Source: Alitta virens
Lineage: Eukaryota > Annelida > Polychaeta > Phyllodocida > Nereididae
Assembly (NCBI GenBank): GCA_932294295.1
Contig: OW028573.1
Coordinates: forward strand, 52,980,329-53,044,328
Direction: 5' to 3'
Length of the DNA stretch: 64,000 nt
Shown: piece after piece, positions 12,595-26,439 of the stretch
How the letters are laid out: the number at the start of each line of letters is the position of its first letter
How positions within the stretch are numbered: position 1 is the stretch's first letter
Position numbers and translations under genes: made by a program
Notes under the pieces: model-generated
Database searches by the model: none
What the model saw: the letters and a program-made list of their open reading frames with translations, nothing else
Told to the model about the DNA's origin: nothing

Positions 12595-12966
12595 TTGCTT
12601 CGGTCCAATATTGTCCCAGACCGTGTAAATTTTAATCAAGGACAGCAAGCTTCGCAGGATAGAGTTGCAGTTAACCTTTGCAACAGGCTTCCATCTGTCT
12701 GTACTACTCTGCAGACTTTAAACAGTTTCCCTCCAAGTCGTTTCTTGTTAGTGACTGTAGTCGCTGGATACACACAGGCTGAATCTATCTATCACAAAAT
12801 GTGGTCCTGAACTCGATTCATACATGATCTATTATTAGCATCTTAACTAACTGTAGTAATCCCTTTTTTCTATATTACTGTATAGTCCAACAGCATATGT
12901 TGGAAGTACTAAAACTATTCTATTCTATTCTATTCTATTCTATTCTATTCTATTCTATTCTATTCT
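12595..12966 (+). mobile_element. LINE 3' end (ORF2 C-terminus plus microsatellite tail)
   Basis: A 71-codon frame (12595-12810) carries CNRLPS followed by TLQTLNSF. This resembles the WN.LP...V....(T/S)L..FK signature near the C-terminus of CR1/L2-like LINE ORF2 proteins. About 105 bases after its stop, the sequence ends in a (TATTC)n tail, as expected for elements that end in short repeats rather than long poly(A). It is a 5'-truncated, decayed copy; the usual tryptophan is replaced by cysteine. The assignment rests on one short motif plus the tail. Confidence 0.5.
12916..12966 (+). repeat. (TATTC)n microsatellite
   Basis: About ten uninterrupted TATTC units, probably the tail of the LINE fragment just upstream. 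Confidence 0.95.
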
Positions 12967-14517
12967 GAAGGGAGCTATCTAACTTCTGAAGGCAGTCAGA
13001 TGAAAAGAGCCCATTTTAACTGCGCCATCAACACACTAAAAGTTTTTTTGTGGAAACTGAAACTGTCAACGGTTCTGTTCTTATATTTCTGTTGATGACG
13101 CATGGAATTTACATGCAGAATCACAGATGCGTGTGAATGTAGAATTGAAGCTGCAATGAACCTCTTTTTGTCAATTTATTGATTTACAAGTTTGCAAACA
13201 GAAGCTCGTCAATGATTGATTCTAACTTGACAACTGGGTGGAACAACCATTAAGAGCCTCTAAAATGTCTCAATGTTTTTTTGACATCAATTTTGACAGA
13301 ATCAAATCAAATGCATATTGAAATGCACGATTTCCAATTTAAATGTTCTCCATCTTTACTGTGAAAGACAGAACAAACATTAATTTGATCAATGAGATTA
13401 ATTATTCCCAGTAGTAATGACTGCAAGGAGTGTCCCACCTTGGAGTGATACGCAGAGCCTCTCACATTCTATGAGAATAAAGACCCACTCGTTAGGTACC
13501 TTTTTGCGAAGGACATGTACACCGACATCTTTATTCATATCATAGAACTACATTAGTTTCATGTTCAGAGAATCCTTCATTTATTGCTCAATTAACCTGT
13601 TTTAGATATCACTAAATGTATGGTTTTGGTGGCCTTTATGGGTTAGGTCTTTTACTAAACCAAGCATAGATATTAAGTGCAAGGCACCACCAATTTAACG
13701 TCTCATGTGACTGACATCCAGCTGAGAATTATTAACCCATGAAGAGTGAACAATATAGCATTTATATACGTATTGTAAAAGAAAACATACAATGAAATGA
13801 CGAAATGTATTGGTAATTCATAGTCTATGGTTAATTGGTTTTTACACAAATTTATTGACGCATCCCTCTAACACTATTACAAATTGAATTTAGAATATAC
13901 TTAATTTTGTTATTAAACAGTATTAGAGATTTAGAAACTAATTATTAATTCATTTAATTAGTGTCAAATTTTGCATTATAATGTTAGGTTTGTTCCTCAC
14001 AATAAGGCACAAACCATATTGCACCAAAACTGACCCTATTATTGGTCTCACTACTTCTAACAAAAATGTTCCAAACAAATGCCCTTCCTTTGCTTATTCA
14101 TGACCAGCTTCCTTTTTGTCATCCTTTTCACTTCCTCATCAACAAAATATACACAGAGGGCTTCCTCTGCATAATCCTGATAAATAGAGGTCCTCAGTCA
14201 TCTGCAGATAAGCTGTTGAATTCATGTGGAGAAATATTTTCATCTCATTCGTTTTTCCTGTTTCGTCACTTTAGACATGCTGGAAGTGGACAGCATTTCC
14301 ATGTTGAATTCAAAATAGTTTTAAAGACGTGAATGTTTGGACTATGTCTATTTCAGATAAGAAGTGATTTATGTAGCTCGCCCTGGGATTGGATTTATGG
14401 ATAACGATGAATAACTATTTCCTCATCTGTACTCTGTTTAGAGAGCATATAAAAATCAAAATAACACATGGACAGCTGAAAACGAAGACGAACATGGGAA
14501 AGATAGAAAGTTTCAGG
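12967..14517. other. Gene-free stretch
   Basis: No gene, RNA or transposon end recognised. The 96-codon frame at 14042-14332 has no domain and is not supported. Confidence 0.45.
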
Positions 14518-14631
14518 CAGCATTTATCATAATTTATAAATGCCTTAAGTGCCTCATAGAATGTGTATATTAGACAGCATTTATCATAAGTTATAAATGC
14601 CTTAAGTGTCTCATAGCATGTGTATATTATT
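14518..14631 (+). repeat. 57-bp tandem duplication
   Basis: Two adjacent 57-bp units begin CAGCATTTATCATAA and differ at only a few positions. Each contains an AT-rich imperfect palindrome (ATTTATCATAA.TTATAAAT). Confidence 0.9.
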
Positions 14632-17600
14632 GTCGATATTTAACCTTTTTTGAACATGAACTGATTTCCTGCATCTTTTTCTCAATAAGGCGTGAAGAAT
14701 ATACTAGCGTCATACACAAACACTTTGTGGCTTCAAATAGCAGGCACCAAAAACGTTTTCCCCATTTTGTGTGCCATAGATCTCTGGCAGTCATTTGCTG
14801 AGCACGCAACGGCATAGGAAGTACGTACTACGATGTGTCTGTTCTTAAGTTCCTTTTTTGTGGCCTGTTTTCTTGCCTTTGCGCAACCGATTTATCTTAC
14901 CGCACAAAATCTTTTGCCTGCCTACAAAGTAAGACATTCGTGGGTAATTTAGAACTGCTAGGACCTGCGTAAGTCAATTTGGTCGACTAACCAAATTACC
15001 AACAACTTCCTGTTACTGCTTCCTTGTTGAGCAAACTCGAAATCACTGCCAGGCTTTGAGTAAGTAGAGTGTGAGTGGTTAACAAATAGTGTGTCCTCTC
15101 AAGTATTGGTTGCATAATTAGATTAGTTAAGACTAGGTAGGCTACATATTTAGCTACAGCAAGCTGGATAGGTGATGGACACATTAATCGGGTCGGCTAT
15201 GGCAAAAAATATGGCAATATTTTCTCAAATGTGTGGATATCTTCACATGATATGGTAGGCTTGATCACAGAATGCTTATAATAGCATATTCATTTCAGCA
15301 TAGATAATACACAAATTACTGAGAAATCAGAAGAAGAAAGGAGTAAAGCAAAAAAAAAAAAAAAGTAATCATTAAAAAGAAGTGAAGCAAATCATGAAAG
15401 AGCCATCAGTTCTTCTCTAGCCAAAATGAAGGCAAATAGTGGTGGGGAAACTGTCCCTTAATAACTCCTCATCTTTTCTCTCATTATTGACTGCTGTCTG
15501 GGCAAGGACATGCAAGCTGAAGTGAAGTTAAAAAATCACTGGCAATCTGTCAGGCGAAATTACTCGCTGTCAGTTTTACAAGTCGTGGGCTCGCTTAACG
15601 AACAGGCAGCTCAATTCTTCACTTTATACAGAAAAGAAACTTCGACAATATGTCATGTCTGACCACTGCTTTACTTTTTGACCGCCTGAACAAATGTCTG
15701 TCTGTGCTTAGTTGCCCAAGAAAAACAAGACAACAACAATTTGTCTTCCTGCTTACAGTGTAAACAACACAAGTCAACTTACTTTCCTTTCTTTTTCCTC
15801 TCGGATGCTTCAAGCTGAAGAGCTGGACAGCTCCTCTGTGTGCACTGGTTTGCTTATTCTCCACGTGGCTAAGCAGCTTTTTGTGTTAGAACCAAAGGAC
15901 TTTGAGTATGAATAATTAAATTAATGGTGTAAATAAAAAGATCTCCTGCAGAATTCCTTTTCTAGAATACACACAATTAGGAGTTCCTGATGTAATCAAT
16001 GGAGAAAATGAAACTCAGAAACTTGCTTGTTGTTAAGAAATCTGTTCTTATTCTTGGATGAAGTTTGATACTAGAAAGGTAAATGAACATGCTTATTACG
16101 ATATACAATACAACCATGTCCATACTAACTTTTGACTAATGTTAGTATAGTAAAAATGGCATCCCATGTACAGTAGATGTTCATATTTTCTGAAAATTAC
16201 TTTTCATGTTTGTTCTATACATCAAGATAAATATCATTTCATCGTGGTTCCCGCGTATATAGGCTTACATACAAAACACTAACTGCCAAATTTTCTCAAC
16301 CATGCAGCTGCCGTGATTGGCAGAATGACTACCACAAATCTTGTTTTCCCATCAAGTTGCAGGGCTTTCCAGCTGGTGTGCTGGGACATTCTGGTCACTG
16401 CTAAGCTTCAATTCTGATGCATCACAGCATCTGTGCGCGGATATGTGTTTCCCTTTGAAACCTATTATCACAGCCTCAATATCCTGTCACCCCAGCACTC
16501 ACCCAGCATTGGTTGCCTCTTGTTTATGATCACAATTGCTGGTCTGTTGTTGCAGATGTTTTGCTGATGGTACTGGAGGACTTATCTTTATGATGTTTAC
16601 TTTCTGGTCGTGTCCTTTATCTGATAAAATTTTGTCTAGGATTCAGCGAAATTTCATCTTGTGGAGGTATCATGGCATCATTCTATTGTTTGCAACACCT
16701 CCTTGTCTTTATCACAATATTTCTGTTCTCGTTTTCTACTTCAGTGCACATCACTTGTCAAAATCATCTCTTAGGAATTGCTTATGAAAGACCTTAGGCA
16801 GGAAGAAAATATCCTTGCTAAACAAAAGAACACATCGATTTTCTTGACATGACAATAAACAGACGTTGTCCTTTAACTTCTATAACTGCGAAACTTCTAA
16901 GTCTTTTTACATAATGATCTCTACCATTGGCATATTTATCATTCAAATAAGCCTTACATCTTCCGAATTGGTCCCATTTAGTTGCTTGGCTGTTTGTTAG
17001 TCCCCGATCAATAACGATTGCCATGCTTGTTACCACATTGACCTTCAATTAGTATTCAGGATCAAGCATGGCCTGTCATGTTTATGAGGCCACATGATTT
17101 AAGCCCCTCATCGTCTTAAGACTGTGGCTTAACTGCAGAGGGCAGTCTTGCATGCAGGTGCATGATGCCCAACAGGGCAACAGGGTGTAACAAGTAGATA
17201 ACACCTTAAAATTACCCAGATTATCTCAGGCTTGATAGTTTTAAAGTTTGAGCATACCAGATCACATTCAAGTCAGATTTACAGCCTGCGTTTAAACGAG
17301 CAATTCCGTAGAATTTTGGCAGCCTAACCCTTTGTCTCCGATAAGAAAGACTCGGTTAGAGTAATAAGTGGGAGGTCTAATTAATCTATTTTACCACAGA
17401 TAAAATTTCCTGTTGAACCATGTGAAATTTTACTTGATCTATTATTTACATTTACTTATATTTATTAACTTCGTAGCAGTACAAATGATGGCGACATATT
17501 AGTAGAACTACTGGTATGATTCGAAGTAAAATTTCATAACCTTTCAAATTTGAAAACATTAAAATGGATACATTTATTAATGACACACGTTAAGCTTCTA

Positions 17601-20600
17601 GACATGCAAGTGTCACAATACTATGGGTATTGGCCTAGTCAAGAGTGTCAGTACATCAGTTCTAGATGTGTAGTGTGGAGGGGAGTGGCCCACTTGCTTG
17701 TCATCTATCATGCCAAGCTGAAAGTCTAGATTTAATCTCACTTGATTGATCATTGGCTCTTTAGGGACAGCCTCAGATAGTACCTTTCTTATTTAAATGA
17801 GATACTGTACAATAGAGACCTGTCTTTCATCACCCATGTCATTAACTGTGGCAAGGTTTTTTTTCAGATGTAACACTGGGCGTCGTACAGATTTTCCATG
17901 GAAAACTCAGCTATTCAGGGTATTATGGAATTTTTTATAAGACAAAAGTAATGTTAACTTCAGTAAATATTGGATATCTTTGCCTTATTATTATATTTCA
18001 ACAATGCAACTGGAGTCACGATTCATGTATTTCAATATTCGAAAGCTCTTGTTCTTTGCAAAAAACAACGTAAGAAGAAAAATTCAAAGCAAAATGGAAA
18101 CTATATCCCATGAAATTGATATCAGTCTGCATAATCCATTAAATTCGTTTTTCTTTTTTCCTCATTTATTTCATTCGGGTTGTTTTACAGAAAATATAAA
18201 GAAAGTGAAATTATTTAGACAAAGTTTGTATTATCTATTAAGTACGTTTTAGAGACGTGGGTGGATAAGGCCAGCTGCATGCATCTTTATCTTCTGCCTA
18301 AAAAATGATTGAGTGCGGATATTACCATAATAATGGAGAAACTTTAAGCTTCCAGAGTAATTTTATTGATTTTGTGTTTTATAAGAGGGAAATTGAGTCA
18401 TCATCATCATCCTATTTCTCATACTTTATGAAGTTGAATGTCCATGCATTAGGCTCTCCTGAAACTTTCTGGCATTGATAATCAGATAGTTGAAGTGCGT
18501 TGACGCATGAATATACGTGACTACCTATTCCTTGCTGAAATTCTGTATGTCTGCACGAACCACTTTTGAATGTAGGATTGCAGATACAAAGCTTGATACA
18601 GTTTACCTCATTCCCATTTTGCAGTCACAATAAGAGCTTCCTCCATAAAAGTCTTGCCAAAAGTATTATACTCAAGTGGTGTGGTGACTCAGTGAAAAAG
18701 ACTTCATACTAGGAATCAGAGTATTTGCATCGGACCAACGATTCAAAACTGATACCAGCAGGTCCTCTCTTCTATTTATAACACAGGCTAGTAGTTAAAA
18801 TGACTAGGTACATCTAGATACGGCCATATTCGCCACTCACTTTACCAATTCAGTTTATTGGCCAACTCAATAAAACATAACTCATATATTAAAACCATAC
18901 AGCTGGTTGCTGGACGCTAGAACAGTATCACCACTACCTAAATGCTTTGCTACAAGGACAGTAGAAATTGTACACATTAAATTAGAAAGAAATCGAAATA
19001 GACATTGCTCTCTTATTGAAACCGGCCAGTCAGATCATTCTTCTGATATCCAATGTGTAATGTTAATAACTTGGTTTTGTTAACACAGTACAGTCAGCCT
19101 AACTCAATTTTATATAAAGAGATAATATATTTGACGAAGTTAGTTAGTCATTAAGAAAAATGACGTACAGTACTAGGCATCAATCACAGCTGACTCGGTA
19201 GGTCAGTATTTCAACATTTTCAAAACTTTAGTTAAAATGTCCATATGTTGGCCACTTTAACAGTCTACTTAAATTCGGTGTGATGTTCCAATGAATGAAA
19301 TAACATTTTTCAAGGCTGCCCCTTAACGTTTCTCTTTCATAAATTAATTGTGTAAGTTAAAATATATGTTTTTTTATACTCCAGTCATTATACTGAAGAC
19401 AAAAGCCTAAATAACCAAGACTGAGTTCGCTGGTGTAAAAAAAATAAAGAAAAGAGAAATCACATTTCACACCTTTTGCACACCGTGTTGTCTTAAAGAG
19501 CAAAGCAAAGGTCACCCATCTACTTGACGACTTAGAAACAACTTCTAGTTTCTATGCAGATGAACATCCAGGTTCTTCGCAACAGGATTGTTGTGTCTTA
19601 CTGGCTTTAAGAAAAAGGCTTCAAGTCATTCCTTATTCATGGTTGCTGTCACTTGGCTACCCAGCTTTCAAAAAGTTGCTTGCAACATACACAGCAGGTT
19701 CAGTTGCTGCATATTCATAATGGATTAACTTGCCTCGTTCATGTCCAGAAACATTTGAGCTAAACATGGCCTTCTAACCCTTGCTTGTTGTGATGCAAAA
19801 CAACAAAGAGCAGAACCGTTATTCACAGTGTAGTGTGTGTGTATTGTTCAGCCATATTGGTACCAGTGCTCATCACTCTAAATTGAGAAAACAACCAGCA
19901 CTTGCATGCATACGTTTTAGTGTTGAAGCAGTAAATATACCCCTGTTAGAGATGTATCACTTTTTTTCCATTTTTCACACATAACAAGTAATATATATGA
20001 GTATTAATCCGACCTCCTGCACAAATATGAATACCTTACATGCATTTTTGTTTAAAATTATTGAATTATCATCATATTACTGCCTTTTAAAGTATATTTG
20101 AGGTTAAACGTGTCATCCGTTTCATTTATCACATCGCCTGTAATTATCAAATGTTCGGGTTTTTTTTCTTTTATGAAGGTGTGTATCATCTTTCAGCTCC
20201 TATAGCTGAAAGCTACAACTGAAATTTCATTTACGTATATGCACTTCAATGTTCTCCATGCAAATTGAAATTAAAGCCAGCATCTCAATTTGGGAATAGG
20301 AAGACATCAAATTGGATCATTGTATCTGATTCAGAGATTTGACTACGTTTCGTATTCACCTTGTCTAAATTTCAATTTCGCTGTTTCTTGTATAAGGCAA
20401 TGACAGTTGCACAAATCTAGACAGTACCCAACTTTTCGTGACAATACTTTTTCAAAGCATAATATTCTGATTAAAACTTCACAGTGCAACCTGTATTGGG
20501 TGCATGGGTCAAAATAAAATCTTAGATCATGACCACACCCAGCCTAGATAGCATCATCCGCATATGAATAAGGCATCCTCATCACTCATCTGCCTCTGCA

Positions 20601-21145
20601 ACATCAGAGAGATGCATCTCTGACGTGCTTGATCATGGGAACCTGACACAAATCCAATGATATGATCGTTTTCATGATAATACTTTCTCCCAAAGTAAGT
20701 CACCTTGGCATATAGTGACTGGGCGAGCACTGCATATAACGAATGATGGATCTATGAGTGATTTATTGGTCATGAGTTGTTGTATCAAACTGACAGCTTT
20801 GGTGATACAACTCGTCCTATGTTGTGAAAGATTGGTTTCAGTTTGCAGGAGCTTTCATTGGAAGTAACAACCAAAGTAAAACCTTTTGATTAAAACTCTC
20901 GGGAATCACAGATTTACGGAACGTGATTGAAGTCGTTTGGAAATTAAGATTCTCCAGATATTTCAATTTTTGACAGTTTTGTGATACATTAATGTTGCCA
21001 TAATGGGTATATTGTATTTGATATGTCATATTGCATGTATTTTTTTTTTGCAGATTGGTTATTTTGATGTTAGTTAAAACAATGCAAACTAAAGCTACTT
21101 TCTTTGATGGTTAGAAATACAAATCCTCAGGAAGACATTTTGCCA
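14632..21145. other. Long gene-free stretch
   Basis: No coding exon, RNA gene or clear transposon terminus was found across about 6.5 kb. Frames of 60-90 codons on both strands lack domains and sit in AT-rich sequence. A short perfect hairpin (CTTTCAGCT, loop CCTAT, AGCTGAAAG) lies near 20190-20212, and an ATC trinucleotide run near 18400-18412. Unrecognised old repeats may be present. Confidence 0.45.
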
Positions 21146-21388
21146 AAAATTATTATATATATGCTTTTATTGACACAGTAATATCATACATGATACATTT
21201 GTCAAAAATAACAGATAAAAACATGTACTAAGTCTACTTCTACTCACTATATCTATATTCAATATATATATACATGATATAAAAGTTAAAGGTATACAAT
21301 ATCAATAGATTATTTACACATCCATGGTCCCAGTTGCTGAAAAATAGCACAGTAATATGAGCATTAAGTTTTGTTGACATACATTTGT

Positions 21389-21390
<2 letters not shown>

Positions 21391-21446
<56 letters not shown>
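21391..21446. repeat. (TA)n microsatellite
   Basis: About 28 uninterrupted TA units inside the 3' region of the minus-strand LINE. The repeated Tyr-Ile frame through it is not a protein. Confidence 0.97.
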
Positions 21447-21450
<4 letters not shown>

Positions 21451-21843
21451 TATATCACATTTATACAGTAACCCTATATACATATATTACTGCAGTTAAT
21501 ACTGTTCATTATCACAATGTTAATATAAGTACAACATTTGAATTAGGAGTATATACAACAAGGCATAGTCAACAGTTATATACATGAATGTAAAAGCACT
21601 GCTAGTTTGGGGGGTAATGGTTAATGCTCGACGATGAATGATGACCAAAACATTCATTAGGCATCAATATTTACAAGAAATTTTCCAAGGGATTTTAACA
21701 ACTCAGGCTCTTTTGATTTAATGATGGTCTTAAATTTGTCTTCTTTGTTTAGTTGCTTAAAATTTTCTATGTGATCGTTAGCTATTTTAAAGAGGTCCTC
21801 ACGAATAAGTGTGTTATGTGGGCATACTATGAGACAATGTTTT

Positions 21844-23541
21844 TCATGTTCGTATTTCAGTTCGTAAATTATGTGACCTTACTCTTAATCTGGCTATTTT
21901 ATAATACATTTTTCTGCTAAGGTTTAGTAGAAGGTAGGGTTCTAGCTTGTAATCAGTCTTGATGAGTTTATAATTTCTAAGTTTTGGCTGTAGTGTAGAG
22001 TCATTGATTTCGGTTAGTATGGTTTCCTGACATTTCTCATATATTTTAGATTTGGACGTTTTAGCAATGGATTCTAGCTCATTGTTTGCAAGTCTTAAAT
22101 GGTCTCTTTGTGGATTATGTTCATTAAGCATATGAATAATTTTCCCAACCCAAGCATTATTACCAGAAGTGTGCATATATTTTTGCTCATTTAAACATTT
22201 TTTAAGAATATTATTAGCTGGCAGTTTTTCTAGTTCAATCCAATAGTTGATCATTCTAAACTGTTGTTGTACATGTAATGGGAATCTGCCAGTCTCACCA
22301 TGCACAGCTTGTGATGAGGTCTGTTTCCTAGCTCCAAACATATTTTTTAGATATCCTAATTGTACCTTCCCTAGTTCATTTACAGGTTTCTTATTGGACC
22401 ATATTTCACAATGATACTAAAGGATTGGTAAAATATAAGCGTCAAATATGTCCTAGTGTCTGCTTGGTGTCACTTTGCAAAGCAAAAAGTAATTTTTGTG
22501 CTTGTGTAACAAGATAAGCAGTCTTTTTTTTTTATGCAGGTACATTTGTTTGTTAACACATGGCCAAGATATTTAAAGGACTCAACATTCTCTATTTCTT
22601 GGGTAACATAGTATAGTAAAATAGATTTTGTCTGTTATTGCCAAATTTCTTTATTTTTGTTTTTCCTACATTCACAATTAGATGCCTTTTTTGCAGAGCT
22701 CATGGAGAGAATTTATGTTGCTTTGGAGTGATGTTGCAGAATGTGCCAGTAGAGTTGTGTCATCAGCATATGAAATATGTGTGAGCATGAGATTACTAAG
22801 TGCTACACCATTTGATTCCTTTGAATAATTGGGCAGGTCAGATAGAAATTCATTAAAAAAATTGGGACTGAGAATTCCACCTTGCAAAACGCCATAGCTG
22901 CTATCGATTGTAACTCCAATATTGCCTAAATGATTAACTCTAGCTCTAGCTTTGTCATACATGCTCATTTGTATTAAGCATTTTATTGCCTATCTTTTGA
23001 TTCATAATTTTATAGTATAGAGCATTTCTGTGAATGTAGTCAAATGCCTTTGTAAAATCGACAAAACAGAGATAGAGAGGTTTACGTTTTTTATTTTGGT
23101 ATCTAATTACAGTATCAAGAATAAAGACACAGTCAGCTGTGCTTGCTCCTGGGGTAAACCCAAATTGACAGGTATCATCAAGATTAAGAACCTCATTTTT
23201 ATAGTAAAGTCGTGCATTTAAGATAGGGTTAAAAAATTTACCCATAACAACATTTATTGTGATTTTTCTGTAGTTATCTGGATTAGAATAATTAGTCCTT
23301 CTGACCACTGAGTAGGATATTTGCCTTGATCAAGTACGTAGTTAAACACTGCACAGAAAGGTGTTACTAATTTCTCACTTGCATACTTATAAAATTCAGC
23401 AGGTATCCCATTTATTCCAGCAGCTTTATTGCATTTTAATTTCTTAAGGTGTATTGTAACTTCCTCATCTGTAATTACACTATCACAGATATGAGTAGAT
23501 AAAGGGTTGTCACTAGGATGATGACTGTAGAATATTAACAA
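21844..23541 (-). pseudogene. LINE reverse transcriptase, broken by frameshifts and stops
   Basis: Four consecutive minus-strand pieces cover the polymerase. Piece 1 (23541-23254) has NKAAGINGIPAEFYK, the early RT block. Piece 2 (23308-22955), in another frame, has FGFTPGASTADCVF and then FVDFTKAFD with the first catalytic aspartate. Piece 3 (22968-22678) has GVLQGGILSP and YADDTTLLA, the YxDD catalytic box. Piece 4 (22341-21844) is the C-terminal region. Pieces 1, 3 and 4 share a frame, but stops separate 3 from 4 and a frameshift isolates piece 2. A further in-register stretch lies upstream to about 23625. The enzyme would copy element RNA at a nicked target; this copy cannot encode it. Confidence 0.88.
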
Positions 23542-23630
23542 TCAGTCTCATATGTTCATTGTCAAAGTATTCAATAGAAGGGGGTTGGGACTGTTGCATG
23601 AAGTATTCATTGAACGTCAGGTTCATTAGA

Positions 23631-24051
23631 TTGATTATTACTAGATTTTTTCAGTTTATTTCAGTGTTTCCAACATTCTGCTTGGTTACTACTCAGAAGA
23701 TTTATCATGCGAAAATATACAGAGCACAGTCCTAATTATTCAGTAGATGCGTGACATTCAGAAATATTCGTTTTTGAAATTTAATGATCCCCATTTATTA
23801 CATTCATCAAACAGGCACTCCCACTGTGTCTGGTTGTTCGTCTTTTGTATGGCACTGCCAAGTTATTTTTATGACTTCGGTTTTCCATGTTACATCTTCG
23901 TGTAACTAACAGTAGCAGTATAAACCATGTGAAAGATAAAAAAGTAAACAGGTAAACTACAGACCTTAAAATTAATCTTGTGTATTTTTATGAGACTTTT
24001 GCATGTCTTGTTATTATTTGTGAAGTTTCCAAGTTTCCAAGTTTAACCATC
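23631..24051. other. Spacer between LINE and Kolobok-like element
   Basis: No gene recognised. A short direct repeat (AAGTTTCC AAGTTT) lies near 24023-24042. Confidence 0.45.
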
Positions 24052-24055
24052 TTAA

Positions 24056-25610
24056 AGGGGAACTAACCCCTTTTGCACTTTACCTCTCAGATGTTAGCTT
24101 GGGTCCATAAAAACACATCCACGCTTTGCATAATTTGTTAATATGCACTGGTAATGAAATATCCTGCATTTATTAGCTCCGTGTTGTGAACTACGGAGGC
24201 CGCCATTTTTTACTTTTGTGGTGTTTTTCACTGACCGGAAATACGTCACTGTTGTACTAGGTCTTAGCATGGAGTCACTAGAGTGGTCTTAGCCAATGAC
24301 AGCCAAGTATTCTGGAGGCTCGACATTGCAATTCTGGTGAGAACAACTGTTAGCTTTAGATACAGGTGTTAATTGCAGTTTCAGAGCAGTTCTTACAGAG
24401 TGTCAAGTTTTGCCATTGAACTATTTGAGACAATGCAATTAGTGAGAGAGAGAGAATTTATTAGACCAAATTAAATAAACAAACAAAAGCAGCAAATTAC
24501 AAGGAACAACAATAAGCAGTAAATACATATAATCTCTTTATCTTTGGTAATGAAAATAAAAAAAAATAATAAAATACATTTATATATAAATAACAAGATC
24601 TAAATATAGAAATAATGATAAGATGAAAATGAAAGTATGGCAAACAAATTGCACATTTAATAAAAAGTTTACAACAGGAAGTGCTTAATTGTGATTGTGA
24701 CATCAACTATATTCTGTGTATGAAATTATGTACTGGGTGGTACTGGATGGTCTCACAGATTTCAAAGCAGCCAGCAGAATTAACAATATAAAACAGACAC
24801 AGCTATCAATTATCTTGCTATGTAATACAACTACTGAATGTTTGGGTAACTGAGTACTAATTAAATGAATTTTTAGTAATTTAGAGCAGTTTAAATTATA
24901 TTAGACTTCAGCATTGTATGCAAAAAATGTATTATGTTGCCAAATAAATCTATCTATCATTCGTCCACTGTTTATTAGTGAAGCTTTAAAAAAATAGTGT
25001 ATTGGACAAAGTTTTGTTGAAAATGAGTTTTTGATATTTATATTTTATTTTAAACTGGTAGGCCTATATTGATAATTAATATATATTATTCTTAGTAAAG
25101 AAGGAGATGCTGCCCTTAAAACATCCCCACTAACCCTATATATACACTAAATATAGATACTACAAAATATATTTATCCTATAAATAATACTACTAATGCC
25201 TATATGCCTATTCTTAGATACAAATTGCTCATTGCAATCAATACAATAATTAGCTATAATTATGCTGTATTCCCAAAACATTGCAATTAACACCCTTTAT
25301 GTTGTTGTTTTATCTGTTCTGGTTATAATTGGAACAATGTAACAGCTTGTAATCAACAGGATTATGAATTGATTTGTATTGGCTGAATGCATATATGGCC
25401 TTGACATAGTACATAAGTGACGTCACTGTCTTGCGTGCCATGTACAAAAATGGCGGCCCCCAGCATGTTGGCGGTTGGTGTAAATTGCACTTTCAATTGG
25501 CTTGAAATCATATCAAACCAGAGTTTAAGACATTTCCTTTCACTGCAATATATTATTTAACATCTAATTGAACTTTTGAAATTAACATACAAACTTCCAT
25601 TAGTTCCCCT
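24056..25610. mobile_element. Kolobok T2-like non-autonomous transposon
   Basis: Both ends are bounded by TTAA (24052-24055 and 25611-25614), and the inverted ends read AGGGGAACTAA. TTAA plus AAGG-type termini are characteristic of Kolobok T2 elements and the T2 MITEs of frogs. Piggybac also uses TTAA but has CCC-type ends. A second inverted block further in carries GGCCGCCATTTTT (left, near 24200) and its complement AAAAATGGCGGCC (right, near 25450), with TACGTCACTG and CAGTGACGTC flanking. The 1555-bp body has no transposase. Its middle (about 24437-24965) looks like a later insertion. Confidence 0.72.
24437..24965. mobile_element. Possible retroelement 3' ends nested in the Kolobok-like element
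   Basis: On the minus strand the segment ends in CTAATAAATTCTCTCTCTCT at about 24437-24456. On the plus strand it ends in GCCAAATAAATCTATCTATC near 24939-24958. Both look like LINE 3' termini with a polyadenylation signal and a short repeat tail, pointing outward. No coding relic was recognised between them. Confidence 0.35.
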
Positions 25611-26439
25611 TTAAGATAGGCAGACATTCCAGATACTAAAATGCTGAACTCTGGCAGTGATGCTCTGAGATATATCAGGCCAATCTTTTAACATAGGACA
25701 AAAACACAAGATGCTGCGGAGGCAGAGCATATTGGTCCACTGCATCATTCATCATAGATGGCTGCAAGTCTTGATTAAATTGTTTTTGATTGATCAGCTG
25801 TTTTGTTCTTACATTATGGAGTAAATGACGGTTGCAGGGATGAATTTAATTACAGCCTACATCATTGGCCCTCCAGATATAATTGCACCAGGAATTTGTC
25901 TGCTATTTTAACAGTATCTGCCCAAATCTAATAGCACCTTAGGTTCCATCAGACACTTCAAGTGCTTCCTATGCATCATTGAAGAATTGAAGGAATATGG
26001 ATGATGGTATGCTACAAGCAAAACAAGCTGAAGCATTTCTGAAGTCTAGGAGTATGATATGTTTTAGTGAATGTATAGCGATATTTCTTTTCCATTTGAA
26101 AAGCACCTTAGTTGCATGCCTGTCTTTAAGAATTTAAAATTTCATAAACAACTTCCAAAATTTACATTTATGTAATACAGAAACTATTGCATTGCAGCTA
26201 ATGCGCAATGTGTATGAAGACTCGCTCTGGCCATTAAAAACTTTCCACAAATACGTTTCCAGTCTGCTTTAAATTCATATGAATGAACAGTGCTTAACCA
26301 AAAACCAACTGTATAATTCCTAATATTCGATGTTTCCATTCTATTTCTAATATATTGATGTTCATGTAATACAGCCAATTATTTTCCAGTGTACAAGAAA
26401 GGGACATGTTTTAAAAACCAGAAGAGCAGCAGCGATTTT

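Larger units (their letters stand above)
21150..23630 (-). mobile_element. Decayed CR1/L2/Jockey-like LINE, 5'-truncated
   Basis: Minus-strand non-LTR retrotransposon. Reverse transcriptase coding relics occupy 21844 to about 23625. An untranslated 3' region then runs to about 21150, where the minus strand reads GTCAATAAAAGCATATATAT, a polyadenylation-like signal next to a TA-rich tail. Related 3' ends recur at 48850 and 63716 in the same orientation. No endonuclease is attached, so this copy is 5'-truncated or decayed. The motif set fits the CR1/L2/Jockey group; the exact clade needs a phylogeny. Confidence 0.8.

Noticed and set aside
13450..13500. Inverted third copy of the M4 block (shared ATGAGAATAAAGA)
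   Set aside because: Only about 13 bases match and the flanks do not align convincingly; this could be chance in AT-rich DNA.
21240..21458. Tyr-Ile repeat peptide
   Set aside because: It is a translation of the (TA)n microsatellite in the LINE 3' region.
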